Assembly (NCBI RefSeq): GCF_003057885.1
Contig: NZ_QAGK01000020.1
Location: 1-39,164 of the forward strand
Reading direction: 5' to 3'
Origin: Oceaniglobus ichthyenteri
GTDB taxonomy: Bacteria > Pseudomonadota > Alphaproteobacteria > Rhodobacterales > Rhodobacteraceae
Length of the DNA stretch: 39,164 nucleotides
The notes beneath the pieces were generated by a model. It saw only the letters and a program-made list of their open reading frames with translations, was not told where the DNA came from and did not search any database. Positions within the stretch are counted from its first letter, which is position 1, and every line of letters begins with the position of its first letter. A program made the position numbers and the translations under genes. Below, piece by piece: positions 7,248-15,670 of this stretch.

Positions 7248-8537
7248 ATGAACAACCTTGCACATCTTCATCGCCAGATCGCCAACAGCCGCGATGCCCT
7301 GATCGCGCTGACCCAAGATTTGATCCGCATTCCCACGCTGAACCCACCGGGGGAAAATTATCATGCGATCTGTGACTATTTGGATCAACGCCTGAGCAAT
7401 TCGGGCTTTGACACCGAATTGGTACGCGCCGTTGGCGCACCGGGCGATTGCGAAAAATATCCCCGTTGGAACATTGTGGCGCGGCGCGATGGGGCGCGGC
7501 CGGGCGAGTGTGTTCACTTCAATTCCCACACTGATGTGGTCGATGTCGGCCTCGGCTGGACGCGCGATCCGTTTGGCGGCGAATTATGCGATGGCAAAAT
7601 CTATGGTCGCGGGGCCTGTGACATGAAAGGCGGGCTGGCCGCATCGATCATCGCCGCAGAATGTTTCATCGCCGCCTTTCCCTACTATCAGGGTGCCATC
7701 GAAATCTCGGGCACGGCGGATGAGGAATCCGGCGGGTATGGCGGCGTCGCCTATCTGGCGAAACAGGGGTATTTCAACCCCGACAGGGTGCAGCACGTGA
7801 TTATTCCCGAACCTTTGAACAAGGATCGGGTGTGTTTGGGTCATCGCGGCGGTTGGTGGGCCGAAATTGAAACCTTTGGCGAAATTGCCCATGGGTCAAT
7901 GCCGTTTCTCGGCGATTGCGCGGTGCGCCATATGGGCGCGGTGATCAACGCTTTTGAAACCACGCTGTTTCCGGTCATGGCAAAGCGGCGCACCGATATG
8001 CCCGTGGTGCCCGAAGGCGCGCGTCATTCCACTATGAACATCAATTCAATTCATGGCGGGCAGGCCGAAAATCTGGCCGATTCAACCGCGCTGCCCTCGC
8101 ATTGCGTGCCGGATTCCTGCCGTATCGTGATTGACCGGCGTTTTCTGGTCGAAGAGCCGCTGGATCAGGTGCGCGGCGAGGTGCGCAGCATTCTTGACAC
8201 GCTCACCACCACCCGACCCGATTTTGAATATGACCTGCGTGAACTGAACCACGTTCTGCCATCGATGACCGATCGCGAGGCGCCGGTCGCCCGCACCGTG
8301 GCCGGTGCCATCGAACAGGTGCTGGGAAAACCGGCGCAATTCGTCGCCTCGCCCGGCACCTATGATCAAAAGCATATCGACAGGATCGGTAAACTGAAGA
8401 ATTGTATCGCCTATGGGCCGGGCATTTTGGAACTGGCGCACAAGCCCGATGAATGGATCGGCGTTGATGATATGATGGACAGCGTAACGGTCATGGCGTT
8501 GTCTTTGGTGGCGCTTCTGGCCCCCGACCAAACCTGA
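7248..8537 (+). CDS. M20-family metallopeptidase / deacylase (ArgE/DapE/CPG2 type)
   Basis: This is a cytoplasmic di-zinc hydrolase that removes an acyl group from an amino acid or cleaves a small peptide. The M20 ligands are present: H94 and catalytic D96 in FNSHTD, bridging D125 in GRGACDMKGG, and E159/E160 in ADEESGG, with a histidine in the C-terminal SPGTYDQKH region. The dimerisation-domain block HSTMNINSIHGG is also seen. An upstream in-frame ATG at 7143 would add 35 residues translated through the GC-rich repeat, so the ATG at 7248, giving 429 residues, is preferred. It leads the peptide transporter, with 21 bases to the binding-protein gene. The physiological substrate cannot be read from the sequence; ArgE, DapE or carboxypeptidase activity are all possible. 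Confidence 0.85.
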   Translation: MNNLAHLHRQIANSRDALIALTQDLIRIPTLNPPGENYHAICDYLDQRLSNSGFDTELVRAVGAPGDCEKYPRWNIVARRDGARPGECVHFNSHTDVVDVGLGWTRDPFGGELCDGKIYGRGACDMKGGLAASIIAAECFIAAFPYYQGAIEISGTADEESGGYGGVAYLAKQGYFNPDRVQHVIIPEPLNKDRVCLGHRGGWWAEIETFGEIAHGSMPFLGDCAVRHMGAVINAFETTLFPVMAKRRTDMPVVPEGARHSTMNINSIHGGQAENLADSTALPSHCVPDSCRIVIDRRFLVEEPLDQVRGEVRSILDTLTTTRPDFEYDLRELNHVLPSMTDREAPVARTVAGAIEQVLGKPAQFVASPGTYDQKHIDRIGKLKNCIAYGPGILELAHKPDEWIGVDDMMDSVTVMALSLVALLAPDQT

Positions 8538-8558
8538 CCGAACAACGGAGAAACACCC

Positions 8559-10025
8559 ATGCGTCTCATCCCCATCCTTGCGGCTTTCGCCCTGTCGGCC
8601 GGCACAGCCATCGCCCAGGACAGTATAACCGTCGCGATTCAGCTTGAGCCACCAAACCTTGACCCAACCGCCGGGGCCGCCGGGGCGATTGACAGCGTGT
8701 TATATTCCAACGTTTACGAGGGCCTGACCCGGTTTGCGTCAGACGGCACAATCATTCCCGGCCTCGCCGATACTTGGGAGATTTCCGACGATGGCCTGAC
8801 CTATACCTTTTCTCTGCGCGACGGCGTTACATTTCATGATGGCACCACGATGGACGCCGAAGATGTAAAATTTTCCCTTGATCGGGCGCGCGGCGATGAC
8901 AGCACCAATGCCCAAAAGGGCCTGTTCGCGCCGATTGATACGGTCGAAGTGGTCGATCCCCTGACCGTCAGGGTCACCCTGTCCGCGCCGATGGGCAACT
9001 TTCTGTTCAACATGGCTTGGGGCGATGCGGTGATCGTCGCACCAGAATCGGCTGATACTTTGGCCACCCTGCCCATCGGCACCGGCGCGTTCAAATTTCA
9101 GGACTGGGCGCAGGGTGATCGGATCGAACTGGTGCGCAATCCTGACTATTGGGGTACACCTGCACATCTTGAACGCGCGACGTTCAAATTCATTTCCGAC
9201 CCCACCGCCGCTTTTGCCGCCGTGATGGCCGAAGATGTCGATGCCTTTGTCGGCTTTCCTGCCCCCGAAAACCTGCCGCAATTTGAGGCGGATTCGCGGT
9301 TTCAGGTGCTGGTTGGCAATACCGAAGGCGAAACCATTCTGGCGATGAACAACAAAATGCCGCCCTTTGATAATATCAAGGTGCGCCAGGCTGTCGCCCA
9401 TGCCATTGATCGCCAATCCATCATCGACGGTGCAATGTTCGGGCTGGGCACGCCTATTGGCACCCATTTCGCGCCGCACCATCCTGCCTATGTCGATCTG
9501 ACCGATCTGTCGCAATTCGACCCCGAGCTTTCGAAAAAACTGTTGGCCGAGGCGGGTTTTGCCGATGGGTTTGAAACCACGCTGAAACTGCCGCCCCCGT
9601 CCTATGCCCGGCGCGGAGGTGAGATTATCGCCAGCCAATTGCGCGCCGTTGGCATCACCGCCAAGATCGAAAATCAGGAATGGGCGCAGTGGTTGGAAAA
9701 CACCTTTCGCGGCAAAGATTTCGGCCTGACCATCGTATCGCATACCGAACCGATGGATTTCAGCATCTATGCCAATCCCGATTACTATTTCCAATATGGC
9801 AAACCCGAATTCATCGCCATCATGGATGAACTGAACGCCACCACCGCCCCCGATGCGCGCACCGCGCTGATGCAGGATGCCCAGCGCATGATCGCACAGG
9901 ATTACGTGAACGGGTTTCTGTTTGAATTGGCCATTCCCACGGTGGCCAAGGCCGATGTGCAAGGGTTGTGGCTGAATCAACCGACCCAGGCGGTGGATCT
10001 GACCGGCGTTTCCTGGGCCAACTAG
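8559..10025 (+). CDS. Peptide/nickel-type ABC transporter substrate-binding protein (SBP family 5)
   Basis: This is the periplasmic receptor of a Dpp/Opp-type importer. A signal peptide covers about residues 1-19 (ending GTAIAQ). The mature protein shows the family 5 marks: IQLEPPNLDPTAGAAGAIDS near the N-terminus, the YEGLTRF block, GLADTWEISDDGLTYTFSLR, and NNKMPPFDNIKVRQAVAHAI, the classic DppA/OppA 'VRqAi' motif. The 488-residue length is slightly below the DppA norm. GGAG lies eight bases before the ATG. It follows the M20 peptidase by 21 bases, but it is separated from its permease genes by an antisense DUF465 gene. The ligand could be a dipeptide, another oligopeptide, or another small molecule such as glutathione. 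Confidence 0.92.
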   Translation: MRLIPILAAFALSAGTAIAQDSITVAIQLEPPNLDPTAGAAGAIDSVLYSNVYEGLTRFASDGTIIPGLADTWEISDDGLTYTFSLRDGVTFHDGTTMDAEDVKFSLDRARGDDSTNAQKGLFAPIDTVEVVDPLTVRVTLSAPMGNFLFNMAWGDAVIVAPESADTLATLPIGTGAFKFQDWAQGDRIELVRNPDYWGTPAHLERATFKFISDPTAAFAAVMAEDVDAFVGFPAPENLPQFEADSRFQVLVGNTEGETILAMNNKMPPFDNIKVRQAVAHAIDRQSIIDGAMFGLGTPIGTHFAPHHPAYVDLTDLSQFDPELSKKLLAEAGFADGFETTLKLPPPSYARRGGEIIASQLRAVGITAKIENQEWAQWLENTFRGKDFGLTIVSHTEPMDFSIYANPDYYFQYGKPEFIAIMDELNATTAPDARTALMQDAQRMIAQDYVNGFLFELAIPTVAKADVQGLWLNQPTQAVDLTGVSWAN

Positions 10026-10036
10026 GCCGGAAACCT

Positions 10037-10068
10037 GTGGCGGCACGCACACCCGCGCGTGCCGCCAC
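10037..10068. terminator. Strong hairpin between convergent genes
   Basis: A perfect 12-bp stem (GTGGCGGCACGC at 10037-10048 pairing with 10057-10068) with an eight-base loop lies 11 bases after the binding-protein stop and six bases before the end of the antisense DUF465 gene. There is no T-run on either side, so it is a bidirectional attenuator or RNA-stabilising hairpin rather than a textbook intrinsic terminator. Confidence 0.7.
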
Positions 10069-10074
10069 ACCGGA

Positions 10075-10308
10075 TCAGGCGAGCAATTGCGCGATCTGAT
10101 CCTTCAGGCGCATCCGGCGTTTGCGCAGGTCTTCTTCGGCAAAATCGCTCATCGGTTCGATATTGGTTTCGGCCCGGTGAACCGAACGGTTAACCTCGTG
10201 ATACTCATCATGCAACTTGCGGAAATGCGCATCGCTTTCCTTCAGGGCATGGATCTGATCCACCTTGTCGGGAAATTCTTCGCTCAATTCATGGGGGGTA
10301 TGCGACAC
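10075..10308 (-). CDS. DUF465 / YdcH-family small protein
   Basis: This 77-residue charged helical protein has the DUF465 pattern: FPDKVDQIHALKESDAHFRK, then LHDEYHEVNRSVHRAE and LRKRRMRLKDQIAQLL, an antiparallel coiled coil. The start chosen is the GTG at 10308, because AGGAGA lies six bases upstream; in-frame ATGs at 10341 and 10338 have no such site. The molecular role of the family is not established. The gene is antisense inside the Dpp-type operon, between the binding protein and the permeases, and an FNR-type box lies about 60 bases upstream of its start. This suggests oxygen-linked expression (inference). Confidence 0.85.
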   Translation of the reverse strand: MSHTPHELSEEFPDKVDQIHALKESDAHFRKLHDEYHEVNRSVHRAETNIEPMSDFAEEDLRKRRMRLKDQIAQLLA

Positions 10309-10367
10309 GGCATGTCTCCTGTTACTTTGCAGTTGCATCACCCTAACGCCCCCGTCCGCGCGCCACT

Positions 10368-10381
10368 TTGATTTGCATCAA
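10368..10381. promoter_or_regulatory. Perfect FNR/FnrL-type box
   Basis: The bases TTGATTTGCATCAA match the FNR/FixK consensus TTGAT-N4-ATCAA exactly. The box lies in the 197-base gap between the divergent DUF465 gene (start 10308) and the first permease gene (start 10506). If it acts from -41.5 the transcript start would be near 10333 for the DUF465 gene, leaving a 25-base leader, or near 10416 for the permease. In Rhodobacteraceae such boxes are read by FnrL under low oxygen. Confidence 0.7.
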
Positions 10382-10505
10382 CACCTGGCGTTAACCTGTG
10401 CGATTTCATGGCATTGCAATCCGGGTGTGGTGCATATGGGGCGCAGACGGATCCGCGCGCAATAACCCGCTGGACCGCCCCGAAATACCGCCCTAACGTT
10501 GCGCC

Positions 10506-11453
10506 ATGCTGCGGTATATTCTGAAACGGTTTCTGTCTCTTGCGATCTCGCTGATCGTTGCCAGCATGGTTATATTTGCGGTGATTGAAATCGCCCCCGG
10601 CGATCCGGCCGCGTATATGCTGGGCATCAATGCACAGCCCGATACCATCGCCGCGCTGCGCGCCGAACTGGGGCTGGATCAGTCAAAACTCCAACGCTAT
10701 CTCAGTTGGGTTGGCGGCATGGTCGTGGGTGATTTTGGCACCTCATATGCCTATCGCTCGCCCGTGGCCGAAATGATCGGTGATCGGTTGTGGGTGTCGT
10801 TGCCGCTGGCGATCTATGCGCTGACGCTGTCAACGATCATCGCGTTTCCGGCAGGGATTTATGCGGCGTCCCGGCGCGGCCATTTTGGCGATACGGCGGT
10901 GATGGGGGCGACGCAACTGGGTGTGGCAATCCCGAATTTCTGGTTTGCGATGATTTGCGTTCTGATTTTTGCGATCAAACTGCGCTGGTTTTCCGCGGGT
11001 GGATTTCCCGGCTGGGACAGGGGATTTTGGGACGGGATCAAGGCGCTGACCCTGCCCGCCATTGCCCTTGCCCTGCCGCAGGCGGCGATTTTGGCGCGGG
11101 TGATGCGATCATCGCTTTTGGACATGCTGGGCGAAGATTTCATCCGCACCGCGCGGGCCAAGGGGTTGTCGCGGCGCCAAACCCTGTGGCGGCACGCCTT
11201 GCGCAATGCGATGATCCCGGTGCTGACCATCATCGGGCTGCAATTTTCATTCCTTTTGGCCGGGGCAATCATTATTGAACAGGTGTTCTTCCTGCCCGGT
11301 CTGGGCCGGTTGGTGTTTCAAAGCATCAGCGCGCGCGATCTGATCGTGGTGGAATCCGTGGTGATGCTGTTGGTTTTCGCCGTGATCCTGGTGAATTTCC
11401 TGGTTGATCTGACCTATGCCATCGTCGATCCCCGGCTTAGGGGGCGAACGTGA
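10506..11453 (+). CDS. Dpp/Opp-type ABC transporter permease 1 (DppB-like)
   Basis: This is the first inner-membrane subunit of the peptide-type importer. The 315-residue protein starts MLRYILKRFLSLAISLIVAS, the typical first helix of DppB proteins, followed by the periplasmic segment with GDPAAYMLG. It has about six membrane helices. The cytoplasmic EAA loop reads EDFIRTARAKGLSRRQTLWR followed by HALRNAMIPV. The C-terminus has the usual QSISARDLIVVESVVMLL block. The stop codon overlaps the start of the second permease, indicating coupled translation. It lies 197 bases past the antisense DUF465 gene and so probably has its own promoter in addition to read-through. Confidence 0.93.
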   Translation: MLRYILKRFLSLAISLIVASMVIFAVIEIAPGDPAAYMLGINAQPDTIAALRAELGLDQSKLQRYLSWVGGMVVGDFGTSYAYRSPVAEMIGDRLWVSLPLAIYALTLSTIIAFPAGIYAASRRGHFGDTAVMGATQLGVAIPNFWFAMICVLIFAIKLRWFSAGGFPGWDRGFWDGIKALTLPAIALALPQAAILARVMRSSLLDMLGEDFIRTARAKGLSRRQTLWRHALRNAMIPVLTIIGLQFSFLLAGAIIIEQVFFLPGLGRLVFQSISARDLIVVESVVMLLVFAVILVNFLVDLTYAIVDPRLRGRT

Positions 11454-12265
11454 TGCGCAATTTGATCCTAGGGGCCGCGCTGACGACGGTTTTTGTGTTG
11501 GCCGCGTTAATTTCATTCATCTTTACGCCCTATGATATTGCGGCGCTGGATATTCCCAACAAATTGCAACAGCCCAGCGCGCAGCACTGGTTTGGCACCG
11601 ATCATTTTGGCCGCGATATTTTCTCGATGATCATGGTGGGCGCGCGCACATCGATTGCGGTGGCGGTTCTGGCGGTGGGCATCGGCATGGGGCTGGGCAT
11701 TCCACTGGGCCTGACGGCGGCGGCGCGGCGCGGCGGGTGGCTGGATGAAATCATCATGCGCGGCAACGATCTGGTATTTGCCTTTCCAGCGCTGGTGATT
11801 GCCATTCTGATCACCGCCGTGTTCGGGGCCAGCGCGGTGAATGCGATCATCGCCATCGGTATTTTCAACATTCCGGTGTTTGCCCGCCTCAGCCGGGGCG
11901 CCGCGTTGGGATTGTGGAGCCGCGATTTCATCCTGTCGGCCCGGGTTGCCGGGAAATCATCGGCGCGGATTTCGGTGGAACATATCCTGCCCAATATCGG
12001 CAATCTGATGATCGTTCAGGGCACGATTCAGTTTTCGCTGGGCATCCTGGCCGAGGCGGGCCTGTCTTATGTCGGGCTTGGCGCGCAACCGCCCACACCC
12101 AGTTGGGGGCGGATGTTGGCCGATGCCCAAACCCTGGTCAGCATCGCGCCGCATCTGGCGCTGTTTCCGGGCATGGCGATCATTCTGACGGTGCTGGGCC
12201 TGAACCTGATGGGCGATGGGCTGCGCGATTGGCTGGATCCGCGGCTGCGGGTGCTGCGCGCATGA
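11450..12265 (+). CDS. Dpp/Opp-type ABC transporter permease 2 (DppC-like)
   Basis: This is the second membrane subunit, pairing with the DppB-like protein. It shows the DppC block HWFGTDHFGRDIFSMIMVGA near residues 45-65, the EAA loop (SRDFILSARVAGKSSARISV followed by EHILPNI) and the C-terminal NLMGDGLRDWLDPRLR. Two start codons are adjacent: GTG at 11450, overlapping the upstream stop (GTGA), and ATG at 11453; they differ by one residue. The protein is 271 or 270 residues long. Its stop overlaps the ATPase start (ATGA). Confidence 0.93.
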   Translation: MMRNLILGAALTTVFVLAALISFIFTPYDIAALDIPNKLQQPSAQHWFGTDHFGRDIFSMIMVGARTSIAVAVLAVGIGMGLGIPLGLTAAARRGGWLDEIIMRGNDLVFAFPALVIAILITAVFGASAVNAIIAIGIFNIPVFARLSRGAALGLWSRDFILSARVAGKSSARISVEHILPNIGNLMIVQGTIQFSLGILAEAGLSYVGLGAQPPTPSWGRMLADAQTLVSIAPHLALFPGMAIILTVLGLNLMGDGLRDWLDPRLRVLRA

Positions 12266-13848
12266 CCCTGTTATCGGTGCGCAATCTGAATGTCGGAATT
12301 TACAGCAAACCCATCCTTAAGGATGTGTCGTTTGACATTGCGCCGGGGCAAATCGTGGCCCTGACCGGCGAATCCGGGTCGGGCAAATCGATGACAGCAC
12401 TGGCCACCATGGGGCTTTTGCCCCGTGGCGCACAGGCCAGTGGTGCGCTGATTCTCGATGGGCAGGATATTTTGAACCTGCCCGAACCAAAACTGTGCGC
12501 CCTGCGCGGCAATACAATGGGCATGGTGTTTCAGGAACCAATGACCGCCCTGAACCCGGTGCAAACCATCGGCAACCAAGTGGCCGAAACCATCCTGATT
12601 CACGGCCCGTCAACCCGTGCACAGGCGATGGAGCGGGCCCGCGATATTCTGGATCGGGTCGGGTTAACAGCGCATCCCTTGGGCCGGTATCCCCACGAAA
12701 TGTCGGGCGGACAACGCCAGCGCGTGGTGATTGCGATGGCCATCGCCAAGCGCCCGAAACTGCTGATCGCCGATGAACCCACGACCGCGCTGGATGTCAC
12801 CACCCAGGCGCAAATTCTGGAGTTGCTGAAATCACTGGTGGCCGATTTCAACATGGGCCTGATGATGATCACCCATGACCTGGCCGTTGTCGCCACCATG
12901 GCCGAGCGGATTGTGGTGATGCAAAACGGAACAGTGGTCGAACAGGGCGACACCGCGCAAATCCTGCACCATATGCGCCACCCTTATACAAAATCCCTGA
13001 TCGCGGCCTCAACCCACCGCCCCGATATGCCCCCGGCGGCCCCACAGGATGATCCGATTCTGGTGGTTGAAAACGCCACCCGCACCTATCCCGAACCGCG
13101 CCGCCGCCTGTTTGGCAAACGTGAATATCGCACCGCAGTTGATGGCGTCAGCCTGACTGTGAACGCGCGCGAACGGGTCGGATTGGTGGGGGAATCGGGC
13201 TGTGGCAAATCCACGCTGACCCGCGCCATTTTGGGGCTTGAGCCGTTGCAGGGCGGCAAAATCACCGCCTTTGGGCAAGACATCGCCACCCCGACGCCCC
13301 GCCTGCGCAGCGGCCTTCAGGTGGTGTTCCAAGACCCCTACAGCAGTTTCAATCCCCGTCACAAGGTGGCCCGCCTGATCACCGAGCCGTTTCATCTGTT
13401 GCCCCATCCGCCAGCCGGCAAGGCCCGACAGGATGCCGTGGCCGAGGCGTTGATCGCCGTTGGCCTGCATGCCGAGGACGGGGGAAAGTACATTCACGAA
13501 TTTTCCGGCGGGCAACGGCAACGCATCGCCATCGCCCGCGCGCTGATCCTGAGGCCCGATCTGATCGTGTTTGACGAGGCGGTGTCGGCCTTGGATGTAT
13601 CGGTGCGCGCGCAGGTTCTGGATCTGTTGGCGGCGTTGTGCCGCAGTCACGATCTGGCCTATCTGTTCATCAGTCACGATCTGTCGGTCGTGCGCTCAAT
13701 CACTGATCGGGTGTTGGTGATGAAAGCCGGAAAAATCGTGGAACAGGGTGAAACCGAAACGGTCTTCAGCCAGCCCAAACACCCCTATACCCGGGTGCTG
13801 ATCGACGCAGCGCCAATGTTACCACTGCATAACGAAGGAATACCCTAA
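12262..13848 (+). CDS. Fused double ATP-binding protein of the Dpp/Opp-type transporter
   Basis: This single 528-residue protein carries both ATPase domains (DppD plus DppF in one chain, as in GsiA or YejF). Domain 1 has Walker A GESGSGKS at 36-43, signature MSGGQRQR and Walker B LLIADEPTTALD. Domain 2 has Walker A GESGCGKS at 310-317, signature FSGGQRQR and Walker B LIVFDEAVSALD. Both domains end with the oligopeptide-transporter tail (HPYTKSLIAA and HPYTRVLIDA). The start is ATG 12262, overlapping the permease stop by four bases; longer in-frame starts would be read through the permease gene and have no domain support. Its TAA shares one base with the start of the dehydrogenase. Confidence 0.95.
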   Translation: MTLLSVRNLNVGIYSKPILKDVSFDIAPGQIVALTGESGSGKSMTALATMGLLPRGAQASGALILDGQDILNLPEPKLCALRGNTMGMVFQEPMTALNPVQTIGNQVAETILIHGPSTRAQAMERARDILDRVGLTAHPLGRYPHEMSGGQRQRVVIAMAIAKRPKLLIADEPTTALDVTTQAQILELLKSLVADFNMGLMMITHDLAVVATMAERIVVMQNGTVVEQGDTAQILHHMRHPYTKSLIAASTHRPDMPPAAPQDDPILVVENATRTYPEPRRRLFGKREYRTAVDGVSLTVNARERVGLVGESGCGKSTLTRAILGLEPLQGGKITAFGQDIATPTPRLRSGLQVVFQDPYSSFNPRHKVARLITEPFHLLPHPPAGKARQDAVAEALIAVGLHAEDGGKYIHEFSGGQRQRIAIARALILRPDLIVFDEAVSALDVSVRAQVLDLLAALCRSHDLAYLFISHDLSVVRSITDRVLVMKAGKIVEQGETETVFSQPKHPYTRVLIDAAPMLPLHNEGIP

Positions 13849-14588
13849 TGAGATTGTCAGAAAAAACCGCCATCGTCACCGGCGCCGGATCGGGGTTCGG
13901 AGCCGGGATCGCCCGCAAATTCGCCGCCGAGGGCGCGCGGGTGATGTGTGCCGATATCGATGCCGCCTCGGCTCAGGCGATGGCCGATGAAATTGGCGGC
14001 GTTGCCTGCACTGTCGATGTGGGCGATGGGACCAGTGTGAACGCCATGGCCGAGGCGGCGCGCGCGGCCTTTGGCGACATTGATATTCTGGTCAACAACG
14101 CTGGCATCACCCATTTGCCCACGCCCATGGAGGACGTGAGCGAGGAAGAATTCGACCGGGTGCTGCGGATCAATGCGAAGTCGGTGTATCTCACCGCGCG
14201 CGCCTTGGTGCCGGGGATGAAAAATCGTGGCACCGGTGCGATCTTGAACATCGCCTCAACCGCCGGTGTATCGCCCCGCCCGCGATTGAATTGGTACAAT
14301 GCCAGCAAAGGCTGGATGATCACGGCAACCCAGGCCATGGCGGTGGAACTGGCCCCGTTCGGTGTGCGGGTGAACGCATTGAATCCGGTAGCGGGGGAAA
14401 CCCCTTTGTTGAAATCCTTTATGGGCGAAGACACCCCGGAAGTGCGCGCCAAGTTCCTGTCGACGATTCCGCTGGGGCGGTTTTCAACCCCTGAAGATAT
14501 GGGAAATGCCGCCAGTTTTCTGTGCAGTGAAGAGGCGTCGATGATCACCGGCGTCGCACTGGAAGTGGATGGCGGGCGCTGTATATGA
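13848..14588 (+). CDS. Short-chain dehydrogenase/reductase (SDR, FabG-like)
   Basis: This is a cytosolic NAD(P)-dependent oxidoreductase of the classical SDR type, 246 residues long. The cofactor motif is TGAGSGFG with G12, G16 and G18; the acidic D36 at the end of the second strand suggests NAD(H) rather than NADP(H). NNAG is present, and the catalytic set is S137, Y150 and K154 (WYNASK). The C-terminal ITGVALEVDGGR is standard. The ATG overlaps the ATPase stop by one base, so it is translated with the transporter. A substrate delivered or released by the peptide system, for example a hydroxy or keto compound, is inferred; the sequence does not define it. Confidence 0.88.
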   Translation: MRLSEKTAIVTGAGSGFGAGIARKFAAEGARVMCADIDAASAQAMADEIGGVACTVDVGDGTSVNAMAEAARAAFGDIDILVNNAGITHLPTPMEDVSEEEFDRVLRINAKSVYLTARALVPGMKNRGTGAILNIASTAGVSPRPRLNWYNASKGWMITATQAMAVELAPFGVRVNALNPVAGETPLLKSFMGEDTPEVRAKFLSTIPLGRFSTPEDMGNAASFLCSEEASMITGVALEVDGGRCI

Positions 14589-14597
14589 TGCAAGGAA

Positions 14598-14634
14598 TGG
14601 GGGGCCAGCCCCCCAAACCCCCCGGGATATTTTT
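14598..14634 (-). repeat. GC-rich palindromic repeat, copy 2 (inverted)
   Basis: The reverse complement of this stretch reads AAAATATCCCGGGGGG, a T-rich spacer, then GGGGGGCTGGCCCCCC, matching copy 1 at 7171-7203. It lies 10 bases after the dehydrogenase stop and 20 bases before the P1 peptidase start. The GGGGC/GCCCC hairpin followed on the plus strand by TTTTT could terminate or attenuate transcription between the two genes. Confidence 0.75.
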
Positions 14635-14654
14635 AAAACAGAAATGGGCCAGAT

Positions 14655-15647
14655 ATGCAGATCGGTACGCGTAATTCATTGACGGATGTGCCCGGGTTGC
14701 GGGTGGGCCATGCCCAGGATCACGGCTTGAAATCGGGGTGCAGCGTTGTGGTGGGCGATGCGCCTTTTGTGGCGTCGTGCCATGTGATGGGCGGGGCCCC
14801 CGGCACCCGGGAAACCGATCTGTTGGCGCCGGACAAGACCGTCCAGATGGTGGATGCGATTGTGATTTCTGGTGGGTCTGCCTTTGGGCTGGACGCCTGT
14901 TCGGGGGTGATGGATGGATTGGATGCCGCCGGGCGCGGATTTGCCATTGGTGCGGCGCGGGTGCCGATTGTGCCCGGCGCGATCCTGTTTGATCTGCTGA
15001 ATGGCGGGGATAAGGCGTGGCGCGTCAATCCCTATCGCGAGCTGGGGCGCGCGGCCTATGACGCGGCGGGGGGTGATGTGGCCCTGGGCAGTATCGGGGC
15101 CGGAACCGGCGCGGTGTGTGCCATGCAAAAGGGCGGGGTTGGATCGGCGTCGTTCGTTTTGGACAATGGGGTGACGGTTGCCGCCTTGGTGGTGGCCAAC
15201 CCGGTGGGCAGCGCGACAACGCCAGCGGGGCATTTTTGGGCCGCTCCGTTTGAGATGAATGGTGAATTCGGCGGGTTGGGGCCGGACCCGCGCGGCGGGC
15301 TGTGCTATCCGCCGATCAGTCTGAAAATGCAGGCGATGCTGGCCGTGGCCGGGGGCAACACCACGCCCTGTATCGTCGCCACCGATGCCAAGCTGGACAA
15401 GGCCCAGTGTCACCGTCTGGCCGTTGCCGCCCATGATGGCATTGCCCGCGCCGTGGTGCCGGCCCACACGCCCCATGATGGCGATATCGTGTTTGCGCTG
15501 TCCACCGGTGCGCGCCCTGTGGGGGATACCGATCTGCTGACGATTGGCGCGGCGGCGGCCCATTGTGTTGCCCGGGCGTTGGCGCGTGGTGTGTATGAGG
15601 CCACGGCCGCACCGGGCGATGTGTTGCCACCCTGGCGCGATCGATAA
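14655..15647 (+). CDS. P1-family peptidase (DmpA / beta-aminopeptidase type)
   Basis: P1 (S58) proteins are N-terminal-nucleophile hydrolases made as a precursor that cuts itself before a Ser or Thr, then act as aminopeptidases or amidases, including on beta-amino or D-amino acid substrates. The 330-residue length fits. Family blocks are N-terminal NSLTDVPGLRVGHA, the glycine-rich SGGSAFGLDACSGVM (about 76-90) and GSIGAGTGAVC. The likely cleavage/nucleophile region is GGNTTPCIVATDAKL near residue 235-245, where a Thr would be the nucleophile; this assignment is by pattern only. It follows the SDR gene by 66 bases across the repeat hairpin, so it may be co-transcribed with the peptide transporter. 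Confidence 0.88.
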   Translation: MQIGTRNSLTDVPGLRVGHAQDHGLKSGCSVVVGDAPFVASCHVMGGAPGTRETDLLAPDKTVQMVDAIVISGGSAFGLDACSGVMDGLDAAGRGFAIGAARVPIVPGAILFDLLNGGDKAWRVNPYRELGRAAYDAAGGDVALGSIGAGTGAVCAMQKGGVGSASFVLDNGVTVAALVVANPVGSATTPAGHFWAAPFEMNGEFGGLGPDPRGGLCYPPISLKMQAMLAVAGGNTTPCIVATDAKLDKAQCHRLAVAAHDGIARAVVPAHTPHDGDIVFALSTGARPVGDTDLLTIGAAAAHCVARALARGVYEATAAPGDVLPPWRDR

Positions 15648-15670
15648 AACCACCGCGCCAGAGTAAGGGC

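Noticed and set aside
11914-12261. Long N-terminal extension of the double ATPase
   Set aside because: The frame is open but lies inside the permease gene; the ATG at 12262 begins directly with an ABC domain and has the ATGA overlap.
14676-15653. Minus-strand 325-codon open frame opposite the P1 peptidase
   Set aside because: Its composition (His/Arg/Gln/Pro rich) is typical of an antisense shadow in GC-rich coding DNA; the plus strand has complete P1 family motifs.
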